A stretch of DNA of 64,000 bases from Xanthostigma xanthostigma (Eukaryota > Arthropoda > Insecta > Raphidioptera > Raphidiidae): contig OY754464.1 of the NCBI GenBank assembly GCA_963575645.1, positions 74,746,948-74,810,947 on the forward strand. Reading direction: 5' to 3'. The translations under genes were made by a program, and so were the position numbers. Shown here piece after piece: positions 10,455 to 22,137 of the stretch; position 1 is the stretch's first letter, and each line of letters begins with the position of its first letter. A model generated the notes under the pieces. It made no database searches. It saw nothing but the letters and a program-made list of their open reading frames with translations, and was not told where the DNA came from.

Positions 10455-10799
10455 TAAAAATGAGACTGTGCGATTTACACTACACTCTACAGACATAAAA
10501 CTGGTATGATTGTAAGAAAACCTGCCAACTTTTCAAATGTTACTCTTATTTTAGTTTTGTCATTAATAAATTCCAAAGTCATGCCAATATCCAGAGTCCA
10601 TTAGCAAATAAATAAATAATTCAAATCTTAGTACTAGTTTGTAAAAAAATCTTCTTCAATCGAAGGACCCTGAAACTTTGTTCCAGATTTGTCATGACAT
10701 TTTGATGGACAGAATATCATTTTAAAGAAAAAAAGAAATGGTTGTCTGTAAAGTCGGTTTACGGACGATAGTTTTACGTGATAACGTATTCCGTAATAC
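10455..10799. other. Intergenic stretch, no feature recognised
   Basis: AT-rich unique-looking sequence; no gene or structure supported. Confidence 0.5.
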
Positions 10800-11275
10800 A
10801 TAACCTAAACCTCCCAAAATTTGGTTTCAATCCGCTTATCCTTGGTGTCGGAATGATAAGAAATGTCAAAAGTGACGTTTGCAACTTACAAAGTATTATG
10901 TTCTAATAATAATTAGTTATTCCAATACTTAACTTAGCAGGCTTTGCATTTCACAAAATACTAATGTCAAAAAATAAACATTAGAAATGCAGCTGTTTTC
11001 ATGTTAAGACAAGACATACGTTTGCTTCTAATTTCCATGTACGGCAAACAAAGACAACCGACCGCGTCGCGTCATGCATTACACAACATTGCATTTATAC
11101 AGCTATTTTTCTATATAAATTTGTATAAAATATTTTTCTATATAAATTTGTATAAAAAAACTGTTTAGGCAAATTCTGTTATACGAAATTTATGTAAAAT
11201 GTTCTCCTCTTTCGTTTAAGACTGGTTTCAAACCGATCTGATTTAAATTGAGCGAGAAATTAGCAAAAAGCACGC
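10800..11275 (+). repeat. Interspersed repeat family A, copy 2
   Basis: Shares TGTCGGAATGATAAGAAATG and later CCGATCTGATTTAAATTGAG with copy 1. A small duplication TTTTTCTATATAAATTTGTA occurs at about 11107 and 11132. Confidence 0.6.
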
Positions 11276-11880
11276 ACAGGGTCAGGCGGAACGTTACGCG
11301 TTAGGAACGTTACGCGTTAGGAACGTTAGGAACGTTACGTTACACTTTTTCGAACATGCAGCCGGTGTTTTATCAATTTATAATATTGGTGATTCATCAA
11401 TTTATAAGACGTTATCACGTCAGAAAAAATGTAGTACGCCTCTGATATCAATAACAGAACGGATATAAAAATTGGACGCAATATCTTTGTTATATTGACA
11501 AAATGGCAAAGTTTTGTAGTAGCAAGACATAAGTTTATAAGTCTGTTTCATTTCGTGGCGGAAAACCTATGAGGCTATGAGGCGTCGAAAAGAAAGGTAG
11601 GTCGTTTATAGAATTGTCAGAATGCGACGGGCACATGTTTTATGCAACGTTTTGTGATCTGCCGCTGTGACAAACCGCATACGTTAAACCCTCGAGCATT
11701 GTTTATACTTCTTTATTAAACCGACAGATGGCAAGAAAACAAGTGAAATTATAATAAGCAAATATTTTCGTTTTTGCAAAGTTTTTTAACGTTTTTCCTG
11801 ATTAATAAATTTTTGTTCTATTTTTTTACTTAGCTGTAAGTTAGTTTATAATCTATCTTATATAATCATTATCACATAGT
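11276..11880. other. Intergenic stretch with a short GGAACGTTACGCGTTA repeat
   Basis: At 11288-11345 the motif GGAACGTTACGCGTTA is repeated imperfectly. No gene is supported in the rest. Confidence 0.5.
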
Positions 11881-12025
11881 ATAAAACGAAGTCGCTGTTT
11901 CTCCGCTTATTTCTTATAAACCACGCAACAGATTTTGAAACGGTTTTCACTAATAGAAAGAGCGATAAACGAGGAAGGTTTGCGTATATAATTTGTAAAT
12001 ATTTTGTAGAAAATGGGTGAAATAT

Positions 12026-12071
<46 letters not shown>

Positions 12072-13585
12072 TTTCTCTTTATTTGTTACATCTAGAGATA
12101 ACAAATAGTGTCAAAGTCAAATATTAAGTAGGATTTCCAAAGAATTCATTGACACAGTAAAACGCCTGTTCAATTAAATAGACCTTTAGGGAACTTTTAA
12201 ATTTATTATAACTTTGAATCTGTCGTATATCAGAAGGTAAGTTATTGTATTTCGTCAAAAAAAAAAACTGTTCTATGCATATTATAAAACAAAGTCGCTG
12301 TTTGCCTCTGTTTCCCCGCTTATTTCTTCTAAACCACGCAACGGATTTTGAAACGGTTTTCACTAATAGAAAGAGCGATAAACGAGGAAGGTTTGTGTAC
12401 ATAATTCTCTAAATATTTTGTACAAAATGGGTGAACTATGATGGTGTTTCGTAAAAAAAAAACTGTTCTACATAGTATAAAACAAAGTCGCTGTTTGCCT
12501 CTGTCTGTTTCTCCGCTTATTTCTTCTAAACCACGCAACCGATTTTGAAACGGTTATCACTAATAGAAAGAGCGATAAACGAGGAAGGTTTGTGTACATA
12601 ATTTCTAAATATTTTTTACAAAATGGGTGAACTATGATGGTGTTTCGTAAAAAAAAAAACTGTTCTACATAGTATAAAACAAAGTCGCTGTTTGCCTCTG
12701 TCTGTTTCTCCGCTTATTTCTTCTAAACCACGTAACGGATTTTGAAATGGTTTTCACTAATAGAAAGAGCGATAAAGGAGGAAGGTTTTTGTGTATAATT
12801 TCTAAATATTTTGTACAAAATGGGTGAACTATGATGGTGTTTTGTAAAAAAAAAACTGTTCTACATAGTATAAAACAAAGTCGCTGTTTGCCTCTGTTAG
12901 TTTCTCCGCTAACTTCTTCTAAACTACCAACGGATTTTTAAATGTGTTTCACTAATAGAAAGAGCGATAAACGAGGAAGGTTTGTGTATATAATTTGTAA
13001 ATATTTTGTACAAAATAGCTGAACTATGACGGTGTTTTGTAAAAAAAAACTGTTCTACATAGTGTAAAACAAAGTCGCTGTTTGCCTCTACCAACGGATT
13101 TTTAAATGTGTTTCACTAATAGAAAGAGCGATAAACGAGGAAGGTTTGTGTATATAATTTGTAAATATTTTGTACAAAATAGCTGAACTATGACGGTGTT
13201 TTGTAAAAAAAACTGTTCTACATAGTATAAAATAAAGTCGCTGTTTGCCTCTGTCTGTTTCTCCGCTAACTTCTTCTAAACCACCAACGGATTTTGAAAT
13301 CTGTTTTACTAATAGAAAGAGCGATAAACGAGGAAGGTTTGTGTATATAATTTGTAAATATTTTGTACAAAATGGCTGAGGTGGACAGTGTTTTGTCAAA
13401 AAAAAAAACTGTTTTCGTACGCTTACATGACTAACGCCGGCCAAATCTTTAGAGATACATCGAAACAATAGATGGGAAGGTCAATATAATATTTTCAGAG
13501 AGAGTGATAGAAGAGAGAGAGGGAGAACTCTGTATTAATAAATTTTACAGTTTTGTACCCGGGTGAAACCGGGACGGGCCGCTAG
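11881..13585 (+). mobile_element. Helitron 3' portion expanded into about 195-bp tandem units
   Basis: GTCGCTGTTTGCCTCTG recurs near 12294, 12487, 12684, 12880, 13074 and 13237, spacings about 193-197 bp except a final 163-bp one. A first unit starts near 11891. The unit text (CACGCAACGGATTTTGAAAC, AATAGAAAGAGCGATAAACG) is of the kind found inside insect Helitrons. After the array comes ACCCGGGTGAAACCGGGACG and CTAG followed by T, a Helitron 3' end. I could not place the 5' end. Confidence 0.7.
12030..12258 (-). pseudogene. 5'-truncated LINE insertion: last codons of ORF2 plus (TTA)n tail
   Basis: Minus-strand reading from about 12255 to 12124 gives ...YNNLPSDIRQIQSYNKFK followed by SSLKVYLIEQAFYCVNEFF and a stop. 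This matches the extreme C-terminus of Jockey/CR1-like non-LTR retrotransposon reverse transcriptases (family knowledge). The sequence then runs into a (TAA)n tail at about 12031-12070. It interrupts one of the 195-bp Helitron units after ATGATGG. Severe 5' truncation is normal for LINE insertions. Confidence 0.8.
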
Positions 13586-14195
13586 TAATTAATTAAGGTT
13601 TATTATAAACTCAATATTTATGGAGTGAAAAGTTAATAGACAAACAGACAACGTTACTTTCGCATTTTTAATAGTAGTATGAATTGTAAAAAAAATCTAA
13701 AACAATGATTCTAAGAAAGTCAATTTTCCAAAACAGAAAGTAACATAGTTTCAGAAAAATGAGAGATTCTCGATAGTTTAATATAATATAGCTGAATGAC
13801 TCATGGATAAGTTGTTATCCAGCAGGAAAATTATTGTGGTTTCCTTATTGACTTCACAACACAGTCGTCTTCTGCTGTCAGACTTTACTACTGTTCTCGC
13901 AAAAATAAAACAACATAGAACAGACTTAGACAATAAATTGTGTTGCGAATGTGTACAGAAATATTTATATCAATTTATATTGGAACACTGTAACGCTGGC
14001 ACCCTTTGAAGTATACTACAATTTAGAGATTATCTTTGTCTACGTTCAAACATAGAAATAAGTCAAGACGTTCGAAAACTTTCAGTTGTAATATATTGTT
14101 GCAATGTTCCCAACAAGCAGTTAACTGGTTTTGTATTAAAAAGACTGCAATGATTTTCGACAAGTACATATTATTGGTAACACGCGTCTTGATCC
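13586..14195. other. Intergenic stretch, no feature recognised
   Basis: A 68-codon plus-strand frame at 13803-14009 reads somewhat like protein but matches no family I know. I do not call it a gene. Confidence 0.4.
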
Positions 14196-14312
14196 CCCGA
14201 CAAAATATTCCCCGACATAATATCCCCCGACAAAATATCATCTTGACTAAAATATCCTACAGGCAAAATATCCCCCGACATAATAACCCCCGAATAAATA
14301 TTTTGGGGAGTC
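14196..14312. repeat. Degenerate short tandem repeat on ATCCCCCGACAAAAT
   Basis: Seven or so imperfect copies of a roughly 15-17-base motif (CCCCCGACAAAATAT, CCCCGACATAATAT and variants) occur in about 115 bases. Confidence 0.75.
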
Positions 14313-14679
14313 TAAAAGAACGGTTTCGATTATGGCGAATTTTGAAACGCACGCAACTATCTATTACTATAGGACGGTTGAAGAAGTGATTCCTCTTTGA
14401 AACACACTTTTTTTTAAAAAGCAATTACGCGGTCGTGTCGATGCTAAGGAGTATTTGGTAAAATTCTACTGAATGGGCACATGCAAAAACGATAACGGGG
14501 TATGCGAATTGTTTCGCAGTGATACTGTGTATCGAAGTTGGCAATGGGTGACGTTCAAAAACTACTACTGATAAGTATACGCCAAGAACGATAAATGACA
14601 TTTTTCATTATATAATATATAGTTTAAGATTAAGAGCATTCCATCTGTGGGAATCGTCATATATATTAATACGCTAAGG
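14313..14679. other. Intergenic stretch, no feature recognised
   Basis: No gene or repeat match supported. Confidence 0.5.
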
Positions 14680-15252
14680 TTAAAGATGTTTGCCTCCCTT
14701 TTTAGAAAAAACCACACAATTTCTCCACATAAATTATATACCATTTTACAGATAATTGCTTGCTCTACTGACATTGACAATTAAAAAATGTATTATTGCT
14801 TTTGTTTTTGTAAATTAATTAAAATACAGCAACGCTGAACAACGTCTGCCATCTGACGGCTTTAATTTTGAAACAACGTCAACACTTCGATCTGTCATCT
14901 GACCTTCATATTGTAATACAACAGACACAATACTGCATACTGCCATCTGACGGCTTTAAATTTGAAACAGCGAGCAACGCTGAACAACGTCACAACAATG
15001 CTGCATGATGCCATCTGACGGCTTAGCTCAACGCTTTTGCTACTTGCGCCTCTATATGACAATTTTAGTAAAATATTTCTTCGATCTGTCATCTGAGCTT
15101 CATATTGTAATACAACAAAAAGAAGAACGTTATAAGCAATGTGCAAAATTAGAAACGAATTGAATACCTGCAATCATATTTAAAAAAATAATTTTGTAAA
15201 GTGATAATTATTATACTTATTTAGTGCGAATAATTCGCACAGGTCATACTAG
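14680..15252 (+). mobile_element. Helitron family 2, copy 1
   Basis: The right end is a near-perfect hairpin GTGCGAATAATTCGCAC followed by AGGTCATA, CTAG and a T, a textbook Helitron 3' layout. An inverted paralogue is at 49395-49865. The interior contains repeats of GCCATCTGACGGCTT and of ATCTGTCATCTGA. The 5' boundary is where homology to the other copy ends and is uncertain. Confidence 0.7.
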
Positions 15253-15356
15253 TAATTTAATTTTGTACTAACATTTCGCGCTATGTAACCTCCTGAAATG
15301 AAAACTATTTTTCGAAATACATAACTTTACTTACTTAGGTACTTACTTACTAGTAC

Positions 15357-15560
15357 TAAATAGCGACATATAGAATTCGTTCAATGCTATTAGTTCAGAA
15401 GCAAAAAAAACTTTTTTAGTACCAAGTAGCGACATCTAATAGAATTCGCTCAAAGCTATTAGTTCAGAAGCAAATCTGGTAGAATTTGCTCAAAGCAATT
15501 AGTTCAGACGCCGGGCCGCAAACGAAATACATTTTGCATAATTATATCTATCGCACCCGG
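15357..15560 (-). repeat. Interspersed repeat family C, copy 2 (inverted)
   Basis: Reverse complement of 5107-5365, including the GATGTCGCTA...TTAGTTCAGA units and the GC-rich end CGGGCCGCAAACGAAATACA. Confidence 0.65.
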
Positions 15561-15942
15561 GTAAACCCGGGAGGCACCATTCAAAGTTCGTGCAATTATT
15601 GGGTGATATATAACGTGATATTCTGATACAAAATAGCTCTAGATATCACCGTTTGAAATGTCTAAGAAACAGACATAAATTGTCAATTAAACTCATTTAA
15701 TACAAACATCTTCTATTCAACAGTTAAATATTTTATAGCAAACCAAGGAGATGAATTACTTAGTTGTAAAGCAAATTAGCAATTCGCAAGCCAATCAGTC
15801 GACTGTGTTAAGCGCAATCTAATTCCGTCAGTGTGCTTGTAAGATATTTCATTAGAGCTTTGCACATATCTGTGTGCACTGCTGACTCGGTATCGAACTG
15901 TCCTCTGTCTTACTAACAATCAAATCACACAAGTCATCCAGT
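15561..15942. other. Intergenic stretch, no feature recognised
   Basis: No gene or structure supported. Confidence 0.5.
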
Positions 15943-16690
15943 ATAGAACGGATACCCGCACGTCGCCCCTCGGCGCGACGGCAGTCGGTTCGATGCAGTG
16001 AACCACGTAATTCCATAGAAGTCTATTGACGACGACAGATGTGCGCGCACGTTTTTACCTTTACCTACCTACCTACCTTGTGCTGCTCATTGTGAATATG
16101 GAGTTTAAAATTGATATTGATATGGATTTATTAATTAGCCTTGTTCATAATAGGCCAGTGTTGGGACAAAACAACAAATAACGGTCCGATTTTTATAACC
16201 GGCGACGGGCCGACGCGCAGTGTTCAAGAGGTTATAGTGTGGATGTTTGTTAACGCGACGGGCATGTAATCGTTGCAACTGAACTCAACGGATACCTGCA
16301 CGTCGCCCCTCGGCGCGACGGCGGTCGGTTTGATGCAGTGAACCACGTAATTTCATAGAAGCCTGTTGACGACGACAGATGTGCATGCACGTTTTTACCT
16401 ATACCTACCTACCTACCTTGTGCTGCTCATTGTGAATATGGAGTTTAAAATTGATATTGATACGGATTTACTAATTAGCCTTGTTCATAATAGGCCAGTG
16501 TTGGGACAAGACTTTAGAAAATTACAAAAATAAACGAGCAAGACACAACGTACTTGCACTTCTTCGCCCTTCACATATAGAACTGATATCGATAACAACG
16601 GACGCGCTCACGTATAATATTAGCGGATCGTGTACAAAGGTAACCGTTTCGCGTCGGCCCGTTACCCGTTGACTAAAACGGTCGTTATCA
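15943..16690 (+). repeat. Pair of about 220-bp direct repeats, about 340 bp apart
   Basis: Units at about 15949-16170 and 16287-16508 share CACGTCGCCCCTCGGCGCGA, CGGTYTGATGCAGTGAACC-like text, and GTGCTGCTCATTGTGAATAT. A third partial unit is at 27888-28085. The stretch ends CGTTGACTAAAACGGTCGTT and AAGAGCCCT in both places, which looks like a shared element boundary. The repeat class is unknown. Confidence 0.7.
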
Positions 16691-16723
16691 AGAGCCCTTA
16701 TCTATATAATTAAAAATGTAAAC

Positions 16724-17010
16724 TGAGCGATGTGGCGTAGTGGTGACAGCACCAGACTCGCATTCGGGAGGTACCGAGTTCGAATCTCGGCGGGGGCAGA
16801 TTGGCTGGAACTTTTTCCTGCTGCCTCTCGCCTTGAAACGGTACAGGCCATCTTGTTGAGTTTTTCCATGGTTTCCCTCAATAATTCCAGATAAATATAG
16901 TGATGGTTCCTTATTCAAGGCCATGTCCGATTACCTGTCAGTCTCCTATGCTCACCTTGTCCTTATGTCCTAAATTTTTTTCATTTGCTCATTGCTATTA
17001 ATCGGTTGAA
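16724..17010 (+). mobile_element. tRNA-derived SINE, copy 1 (3'-truncated)
   Basis: A tRNA-like head (TGGCGTAGTGGTGACAGCAC as A box, GAGTTCGAATCTC as B box) is followed by the family body with TTTTTCCATGGTTTCCCTCA. Four related copies occur at 22780-23003, 56660-56922, 58693-59309 and 60068-60499. The anticodon-loop region CTCGCAT suggests a tRNA-Ala-like source, but this is uncertain. Confidence 0.8.
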
Positions 17011-17362
17011 GTTGGGCATCAAACTAGACTGAAACCGTTCTAAAAAAATGGTGCTAAAATGTTCATAAGGCTATGAATCATCGAGAAATTATGGGTCCGC
17101 CATCCGACTGACGCTTACAGTGTACGTGTCAATGTCATATAGCAAATACACTAATATTAACATATTAAAGCCACAATTCCTGTGTTAGCAAATACACTAT
17201 ATTTTTAACACAGCTCCTGAGTTTTTTAATATATAGGGAGGTATTTTTAATTAAAAAATATAATCAAAGGGTTGTTAGTGAACCGTTATCTTGACAGTGT
17301 GTTGCTTCAAACTGGATACAGCAAAGTTACTTTCCAAAGTAGAATAGATACTGTATACCTTA
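17011..17362. other. Intergenic stretch, no feature recognised
   Basis: Shares ATCGAGAAATTTTGGTCCG-type text with 22180-22220 (CGTCGAGAAATTTTGGTCCG there), an old dispersed repeat. No gene. Confidence 0.45.
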
Positions 17363-18358
17363 AGGCCGCTGCACACGAGGCTAGAAACGCTGCTAGGACT
17401 TCTGCTAGTCGGTAGGCTGGGTACGAAGCTGCGGGCTGGCCTTTTAGCTCACAAGATATAGGTTTTAAAATTAGAACAGAGGCTATTTTCCCTGCTAGAT
17501 CCGCTGCAAGAACCAATCAAGAAACAGTATCTTGTCACGTGGGCACTTGAACAAACGCCCACAAACTAACATGGCGTCATTTAGCTCAGAGTCGGACAGC
17601 AGACACGTTTTGCTCTGTATTTATATTCGAATTGTCACTGCGCGCGCACCAGATCTATCCACAAACAAGCTTGAAAAATAGTGTAACAAAACTGCTGTAG
17701 TCCGTGGCGGAAATTATTTATTAACAATAATAAATGTTTAACAAAACAGTAAAACACACAAACGAAAGCGTAACTTAACAGAAATAATAACGTTAACAGA
17801 AACAAAACTAATAAAATAAAGACTAAGTAACAGAGAATAAAGAGTCACTAAATTATGTATCTACACAAAATATTTACTACAACACAGGAACACAACACAA
17901 AGTTTATCAGCACATTTGTCTATTGACTATAAATGATTTATGTAAAACCACTCACTATAGTTTATTTATTTTCACAGTATAACTGAATAATTTATGTCGT
18001 AATGCCAGAGCACTGTGTCAACACATGAACAACACGAATAACTGACTGACTGACTTGTCCACTCTGCTCGCCTTTTATGGTTTCGGCCCGTGCTCTAGAA
18101 TGTTCTCCACGCATCGAGATCTCTTCCTTTACATGTATTGGCTTCTCTCCAAGCGATTGTCTGCAGGTCGGAAGTTTTTACCTGTTTTCCATTGTTGTCG
18201 TTTCTACAGATTCCAGAGTCGTCCCATCAAGGGGCACGCAACAATAATCTAGTGTGAAGCGAGCACTTAACAGCAATCAAGAAAACCAGCGCTAGAAAAC
18301 TAGTAGGCAAATTTACCAAGGAATCTAGTAGCGTTTCTAGCTCTGTGTGTAGCGGCCT
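17363..18358. mobile_element. Harbinger-like MITE (TTA target) interrupted by a solo LTR
   Basis: The ends AGGCCGCTGCACACGAGGCT and, inverted, AGGCCGCTACACACAGAGCT continue into AGAAACGCTGCTAG / AGAAACGCTACTAG. TTA flanks both sides (17360-17362, 18359-18361), the TWA duplication typical of PIF/Harbinger. Removing the LTR at 17682-18243 leaves about 434 bp. Non-coding. Confidence 0.8.
17682..18243 (-). mobile_element. Solo LTR, copy 1
   Basis: Matches the solo LTRs at 23389-23960 and 38549-39194. On the minus strand it runs from TGTTGCGTGCCCC to TTTTGTTACA, so it has the usual TG...CA termini. No internal retrotransposon sequence flanks it, the expected result of LTR-LTR recombination. Flanks ATAG/ATAA are only partly alike. 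Confidence 0.75.
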
Positions 18359-18361
18359 TTA

Positions 18362-18675
18362 TATGTATGTATGTATAGTCGGCACTTCTTGACGGTGAGT
18401 GTCTCTTCAGTCTCAGAGAAGCTAGTATAAATCTCAGCAATAGTCTCTCCAAATAACCTATCTACAGAAACAAGAAGTGTTCTGTACCTATAGTCGGCAT
18501 TCGTAGTGAAGAGGACCTTCCACTTAGATTGCGTGCTCAACAACAGGCAGTTTATTTTATAATAGAGGGAGTTGTAAAACAACGCAAATCACTATTAACT
18601 GTAAAAAAAGCGAGTGTGCTTTAGAGTTTAGACCACACGATTGAAGTAAAACTTCTTCCTGCCATATATAATATA
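18362..18675. other. Intergenic stretch, no feature recognised
   Basis: TATAGTCGGCA occurs at about 18374 and 18490. The segment at 18601-18660 resembles 9250-9310. No gene. Confidence 0.45.
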
Positions 18676-19339
18676 CTAGCGGTTCCGTCCGGTTTCACCC
18701 GGGTGCAAAAGAATGAATGGGGAAGGGAGGGACATGAGTACGCACATTCATCTTAGTTTACCGAGATGAATGTTGTGTCCAAACTTCATAATGATCGGAG
18801 ATACCGTTCAAAAGTTTTTGTCGTTAAAAAGCAGTATTTATACTTTTTTTCAAGTAATAAAATTTCTTTCAATACATATAATAAATATTTAATTTTAGTT
18901 AGTCGTAATAAAATTTTAAAAAATTGAAATGTAGGTAAGCCTTAAAAGAAAGCAATGTAGAAAATAAAAACAATAAAAATATATTCGCCGACGTGGGGCT
19001 TGAACCCAAAACCTTGGCATTATGAATCTTACACTCTACCGACTGAGCTATCCGACCTTGTGACCGTTACGCGCTAATATTGCAATATTTAGTTAAGGCT
19101 TTTCACCTGATAATATTTGTCGAACGGACTAATTTTGAGATACATCTTGCAACATTTTTCATTAATGTTCCGCTCCAATTGGTCGTAGCGTGATATTATA
19201 TAGCCTATGCCCTATAGCCTTCCTCGATAAATGGGTTATCCAACAAAAATTTTTTTTTTCAATTCGAACCAGTAGTTTCTGAAATTAGCGCGTTCAAACA
19301 AATAAACAAACTCATCAGCTTTATATATTAGTATATAGA
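18676..19339 (-). mobile_element. Non-autonomous Helitron (tRNA-Lys-bearing family), copy b
   Basis: On the minus strand it starts TCTATATACTAATATATAAA and ends CCGCTAG at 18676, after the CCCGGGTGAAACCGGACGG hairpin block. It carries the tRNA-like insert at 18986-19056. Confidence 0.8.
18986..19056 (-). pseudogene. tRNA-Lys-like sequence inside Helitron copy b
   Basis: A box TAGCTCAGTCGGTAGAG and B-box GGGTTCAAGCCCC are intact on the minus strand. The anticodon loop has drifted to TTCATAA. Confidence 0.7.
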
Positions 19340-19743
19340 TAATAATGATACAATAATATTCGATAATCTCTATCACCATCTTTGATAAGACATTCTGATT
19401 TAACGACACAATATAACCTCACTCTGTAGCATATATCTACAAAAACGAAATGTTTAAAATATAATACCACTGGCCGAAAGTGTGGATCCTTACCCTTCGC
19501 GCAGGGCAAGTATTACACTTTCGGCCCTTGTTGGGTAATATACTATTGTTTCAGTTTTATATCTATGTTTACAACTTGTTATTTTCCGCACTACAATGTA
19601 AGTTACGTCGATATAAATTAATTCTCCAAGTCACAACTCAATTATCTCAAATTGAAGTCATTGAACAACAAAACTTATGAATTCTAGCTTTGAACTAAGA
19701 GTACAATTACAAGTTGACCCTAACTACGTATGTACAAAGACAC

Positions 19744-20788
19744 TAGTGGTGTGTCGCTCCTGAGCGAGTCGTTCATAATGAACTCGGAGCGGAGCGAGTC
19801 GCTCTTTTTATGTGAATGACTCACTCCGAGCGCCATTGCTCTGTGCTGAGCTGTTCTGTACTGTTCCATTCGCACATTTACAGAGCGCACACAGCACAGG
19901 CCACAGAGGCACTAGTGAATTTTGCACGTACGGAGTTATCTTTGCTGAGTCATTTAATGTTGAATGACACACTGTAAGTGTAATAGTACTAAACTTAAAC
20001 CATTCACATTGACGTCGTTGACAAAGATATAATATTGTAACAATAAACATTATTGAAGTGAAAACTTCTTTAGCGGCATTGTACACTTTTTTTGTAATGG
20101 GTAAAAAATGTTAAACTCGCGTCAGGACACGTGACCTGATGGAAAATGCATAAGACATAATTTGTAAGACCTGATCGAAATGCGTAAGACAAAATTCGTA
20201 AGACGAAAACTTTTTTGTTTTTTTTGCTTAGCTATTTTAAAATAAATACAAAATGTAATCACATATTTTAATGGAGTAAGCAGTTGTCTTTCAAATGCAA
20301 GAAACAGTTTTTTTGATTTAATGAATATATTTTGACAAAATCAAATGTTTGTAAAAACGATTCTCACTAGTAGTGGATTTCTGAGTGACGCTAAGTATAT
20401 ATACGAGTTGTTGAAATACGTCTACCGTACTTGCTTCGGCAGTACATATACTAAAATTTGAACGATACAGATAAGATTCAAGTTTTCAATTCTGCCGGCA
20501 CTCCCGGAGTGCAACCCGTCATTTTTATTGTTAAGCTTTTATTATACTTTATAGTTTATCCGAAATGCGAATAATATAAGATCAGAATCATATTAAAATG
20601 AGCTCAGAGCTGGAGTGTCTGTACTGTGCTATGCAGTGCTTCGAATGATGACAGTTCACACCTCTGCAGTCTGCACTCTTGTGTAGTGCGTACTGTCTAG
20701 TGTCGCTCCTTTGAACGACTCGCTCTTAGCGACACTTTTTAGTGAGCGGAGCCAGCTCCCAATAAAGGGTCATGTGGACACATCACTA
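19744..20788. mobile_element. hAT-type element with 8-bp target duplication and a nested insertion
   Basis: Ends TAGTGGTGTGTC and, inverted, TAGTGATGTGTC. AAAGACAC is duplicated at 19736-19743 and 20789-20796. A 3' partial copy is at 46470-46834. That copy runs straight through AACATTATTGTTTAGC, showing that the element nested here at 20056-20524 was inserted later. Non-coding apart from chance frames. Confidence 0.88.
20056..20524 (-). mobile_element. Nested MITE-like element (GAAGTGAAAAC end), copy 1
   Basis: TTATTG flanks both sides (20050-20055, 20525-20530), and the 46.5-kb paralogue shows one uninterrupted target. One end is AAGTGAAAACTTCTTTAGCG; the other carries the palindrome GCACTCCCGGAGTGC. 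A second copy is at 24026-24332 in the opposite orientation. Confidence 0.75.
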
Positions 20789-20796
20789 AAAGACAC

Positions 20797-22092
20797 ATCA
20801 TGTACGTTATATTATAATATAAGAAGAACTAAACTCTAAATCTGTAAATGGGGCAAACGCCACTTGGGTAGAACTTATCTAAATCTTAGTGAAATTAACG
20901 CTGTGCGTTAGAGCGCACCAGTTAATGTAGCGCGAACTGTTAGGTCCGTTTCACTGCCTCTACATCACCTTTAACACTCATTCCGATTTAAATGTAATTC
21001 TTGTACTGCCAACAGAGATTATACTCTTTTCTTAATCCACAGTTTGGGACTGAAAGTGGTAAGTACTTTATTTTTCTTGTTTCAAACAGAACATTAGAAA
21101 TTTATTCTTTTATCACGCAATTAATCTCTATATGTGATCAGTTACTTATCTATTTTGGAAACATTTTAGAGACAACAGGTTATCGTCAGGATTTAAACCT
21201 GAAACTTCCAGCTTTGCGTGGCTGATTTTAAAATTAATCTACGGTAACCGATAGCCAAATGTCGTTAGACTTTCTATACCTATAAAGCTCTTATTATAGA
21301 AAACCTTTGTTTTACTGCGCGGAGTACCTACACTCAAAACTTGTAAACGTCAATGAATACATAAAACAGGCAATACTTCGAAGTCTGCAAGAACAGCTTC
21401 GATTTTGATGACTTTTTTTTTTAAAACTTAGTTTTTTTACATTATTGAAATCAGAAACCTTTTGGGGAGGGATACGAATTATTTATATTGTTTAAGGGAC
21501 TATAGAGGTAGTCAGAGACATGAAAAAAATTTTAATATTTTTTTTTCGACAAAATTTAATTTATTTTATAAAGCTAAAAAAACTCGGGTCGCAGTGCGAA
21601 ACCCTGCCGACAATATAGTGTATTTGCTATTATAGGCAGTGTGGCTCCCTTATATAAACTTTTTATTTTTGAACAAAATAAAAAATTTAACCCCTTAATA
21701 CACCCCTTAAAATAATATTTTTTTCTTAATTTTAATATTGTTATCATTACAACAAATTAAATTCACCCTTCACTAAATAAATCCATATCTACAAACTAAC
21801 GTTTTCAAAAAAATTTTTAAGTTCGGTCCTGTCGGGCCGATTTTAATAAAATTTTGGTAGCGCATTTTAATGATTACTAAAAGGTTAAATTTCAATTTTG
21901 AAACGATTCGGAGAAATTTTTAGGTATTTTTGGGCCCAAAAATATTTTTCAACCCCTAAAACCCACCCTTAAAGTGGCCCGATTGGTCCCATTTTAAATA
22001 GGCTTCGTGCGGTGATGGATTTCAACATGTGGTCCAAATTTCGTTAAAATCAATTAACTTCTTCGAAAGTTATAGCCCGCACACATATATAT

Positions 22093-22137
<45 letters not shown>

